Shown here piece by piece: positions 62,883-64,000 of a stretch of 64,000 nucleotides of DNA (its first letter is position 1; each line of letters begins with the position of its first letter). The notes under the pieces were generated by a model. It saw only the letters and a program-made list of their open reading frames with translations. It was not told where the DNA came from and did not search any database. The stretch is from Leptospirales bacterium (GTDB lineage Bacteria > Spirochaetota > Leptospiria > Leptospirales > Leptospiraceae): contig JAAFIR010000015.1 of the NCBI GenBank assembly GCA_013297885.1, positions 44,360 through 108,359 on the forward strand, given 5' to 3'. The position numbers were made by a program, and so were the translations under genes.

Positions 62883-62921
62883 CGTTCACTAATTATAAAA
62901 TATAAAAACAGGAAAATATCA

Positions 62922-63659
62922 ATGTCAGAAACTATGAAGAATAAAGTTGCAATCATCACCGGTTCATCTAGAGGAATAGGTCGAGCAACTGCTGAGCTAT
63001 TGGGTGAAAAAGGAGCATCTGTTGTTATAAACTATGCAGGAAATAAATCTAAAGCTGATGAAGCTGTTGTATATATCGAAAAAGTTGGCGGAAAAGCAAT
63101 CGCAGTGCAAGGAGATATGTCCAAAGTACAAGATATAAAAAATCTTTTTGCAGAAGCAAAAAATAAATTTGGAAAAATTGATATTGTGATTAATTGTCCG
63201 GGAACATTTGTTATGAAACCAATTGTAGAAATTACTGAAGAAGAATTCGACAAAGTTTTTAATTTGAACTCTAGAGGCACATTTTTTGTTCTTCAACAAG
63301 CAGCAAAACATATAAGTGATGGAGGCTCAATAATTAATCTTTCCTCTGGTGCAACTGTTGCTTCTGGTCCTGGTAGTGGAGTCTATGCTGCTAGCAAAGC
63401 TGCAGCAGAGCAAATGATTACTGTGCTTGCAAAAGAACTAGCACCAAGAAAAATTACTGTGAACACAGTTTCTCCAGGACCCACAGAAACTGATGGCTTG
63501 GTTTTGCCGCCACAGATTATAGAAAAAATGATTCAAATGACTCCACTTGGTCGCTTAGGTCAACCTAGAGATGTTGCAAATGTAATTGCATTTCTTGTAT
63601 CCGATGAAGGGCATTGGGTTACTGCTCAGAACTACAGAGCAAACGGCGGAATTGTTTAA
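62922..63659 (+). CDS. Short-chain dehydrogenase/reductase
   Basis: 245 residues from ATG 62922, which has AGGAAAA upstream; the frame is open 17 codons further (62871) but through the operator palindrome. NAD(P) motif 'ITGSSRGIGRA', 'NCPGTF' (NxxG-like), Ser in 'INLSSGA', catalytic 'YAASK', C-terminal 'ANGGIV'. Close in style to FabG-like reductases induced by electrophiles. Confidence 0.9.
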   Translation: MSETMKNKVAIITGSSRGIGRATAELLGEKGASVVINYAGNKSKADEAVVYIEKVGGKAIAVQGDMSKVQDIKNLFAEAKNKFGKIDIVINCPGTFVMKPIVEITEEEFDKVFNLNSRGTFFVLQQAAKHISDGGSIINLSSGATVASGPGSGVYAASKAAAEQMITVLAKELAPRKITVNTVSPGPTETDGLVLPPQIIEKMIQMTPLGRLGQPRDVANVIAFLVSDEGHWVTAQNYRANGGIV

Positions 63660-63730
63660 AAGAAAACGGCAAAGTTTCTCGATATGAATTAAGTATATGT
63701 TTTTAATGATCTGGAAATTTAAGATAAGTA

Positions 63731-63890
63731 TGGGCGAATTTTTTTTGTGAAGCAAATGGTGGAAATCATTTACTACACAAAAAAAAACGGGCTTTCTTCT
63801 TCTGTCAAAAAATTTCTACAATTTGATTCGCATTGAACTTAGTGGAATTTCTGTTGCAGAAATTTTTTGACACCGAGTCAATCCCTTTCC
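63731..63890 (-). repeat. Three-way-junction element, copy 11
   Basis: On the minus strand: P1 imperfect (GGAA against TTCGC); P2 GGG/CCC; P3 TGTCAAAAAATTTCT/AGAAATTTTTTGACA; P4 TTTTTTTTGTG/CACAAAAAAAA with inner GTAAATG/CATTTGC. The only copy with a damaged outer stem. Confidence 0.82.
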
Positions 63891-64000
63891 ATTAGATAAA
63901 AAGGTGACTTTTTTACTGTTTTATATTATCAGTAAAAAAGTGATCTGAACAATCTGTAGAAGAAGCCTAAATCCCTTTCAAGGTTTAAATCCTAACTAGC

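Noticed and set aside
12395..63890. CRISPR array or IS terminal repeats as an explanation of the repeats
   Set aside because: Copies are kilobases apart, vary in arms and orientation, and no transposase or Cas gene is associated.

Overview
The window is very AT-rich, dense in genes, and most likely comes from a Leptospiraceae-like spirochaete (Leptospirales). Reasons: a DUF1564-type gene (22160-22669; a family I know mainly from Leptospira); an flbD-motA-motB-fliL motility operon; two lipoprotein-anchored 7TMR-DISM adenylate/guanylate cyclases; a metY-metX-metW methionine operon; and the rpsF-ssb-rpsR-rplI operon. The GC content is lower than that of described Leptospira, so a deep-branching or uncultured relative is possible. 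No rRNA, tRNA or CRISPR array was recognised.

Layout. 0.1-6.9 kb: a tightly overlapping six-gene operon (PqqD-like chaperone, ATP-grasp ligase, PLP decarboxylase, urea-transporter/M23 peptidase fusion, TPR-outer-membrane barrel, TPR protein). It looks like an uncharacterised pathway that makes, modifies or exports a small amino-acid-derived product. 7-11 kb: a double cNMP-binding protein overlapping a giant lipoprotein that fuses DISM sensor, histidine kinase, receiver and nucleotide cyclase. 11.1-12.3 kb: a small arsenic operon (arsR, arsC, glyoxalase) with a visible operator. 12.7-14.9 kb: DUF4912 plus GH57 branching enzyme. 14.9-19.4 kb: minus-strand housekeeping and unknown genes. 20-22.7 kb: second DISM cyclase and DUF1564. 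23-27.5 kb: DUF2167 protein, flagellar motor operon, glycosyltransferase. 27.8-36.1 kb: RNA methyltransferase, TAXI binding protein, PilZ protein, ribosomal operon and two NhaD-type antiporters, one of them half-length.

36-62 kb is an accessory region: Mrr nuclease, attC-like repeats, BrnT/BrnA remains, UPF0175/DUF3368, four MNT/HEPN modules in different states of decay, a three-gene unit with a His-Gly/Cys protein, NucS-like and other PD-(D/E)XK nucleases, a MmeI-like restriction-modification fusion overlapping an OLD nuclease, a type ISP remnant, a WYL-type regulator and a decayed WYL paralogue. Many genes there carry in-frame stops or one-base frameshifts. The metY-metX-metW operon (41.6-44.7 kb) sits inside it. 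62.2-63.7 kb: a TetR regulator and an SDR oxidoreductase.

The most striking signal is not a gene. Eleven intergenic copies (about 115-200 bp, both orientations) share one folded design: an outer stem, an inner 3-bp stem and two long hairpin arms whose sequences differ from copy to copy. The 3-bp stem occurs in six sequence versions, all perfectly paired, and the outer stem in three. This is direct covariation evidence for a selected three-way-junction structure in DNA or RNA. It may be a divergent member of a known structured-RNA family (Flavo-1 is one candidate from memory), or a new mobile or regulatory element.
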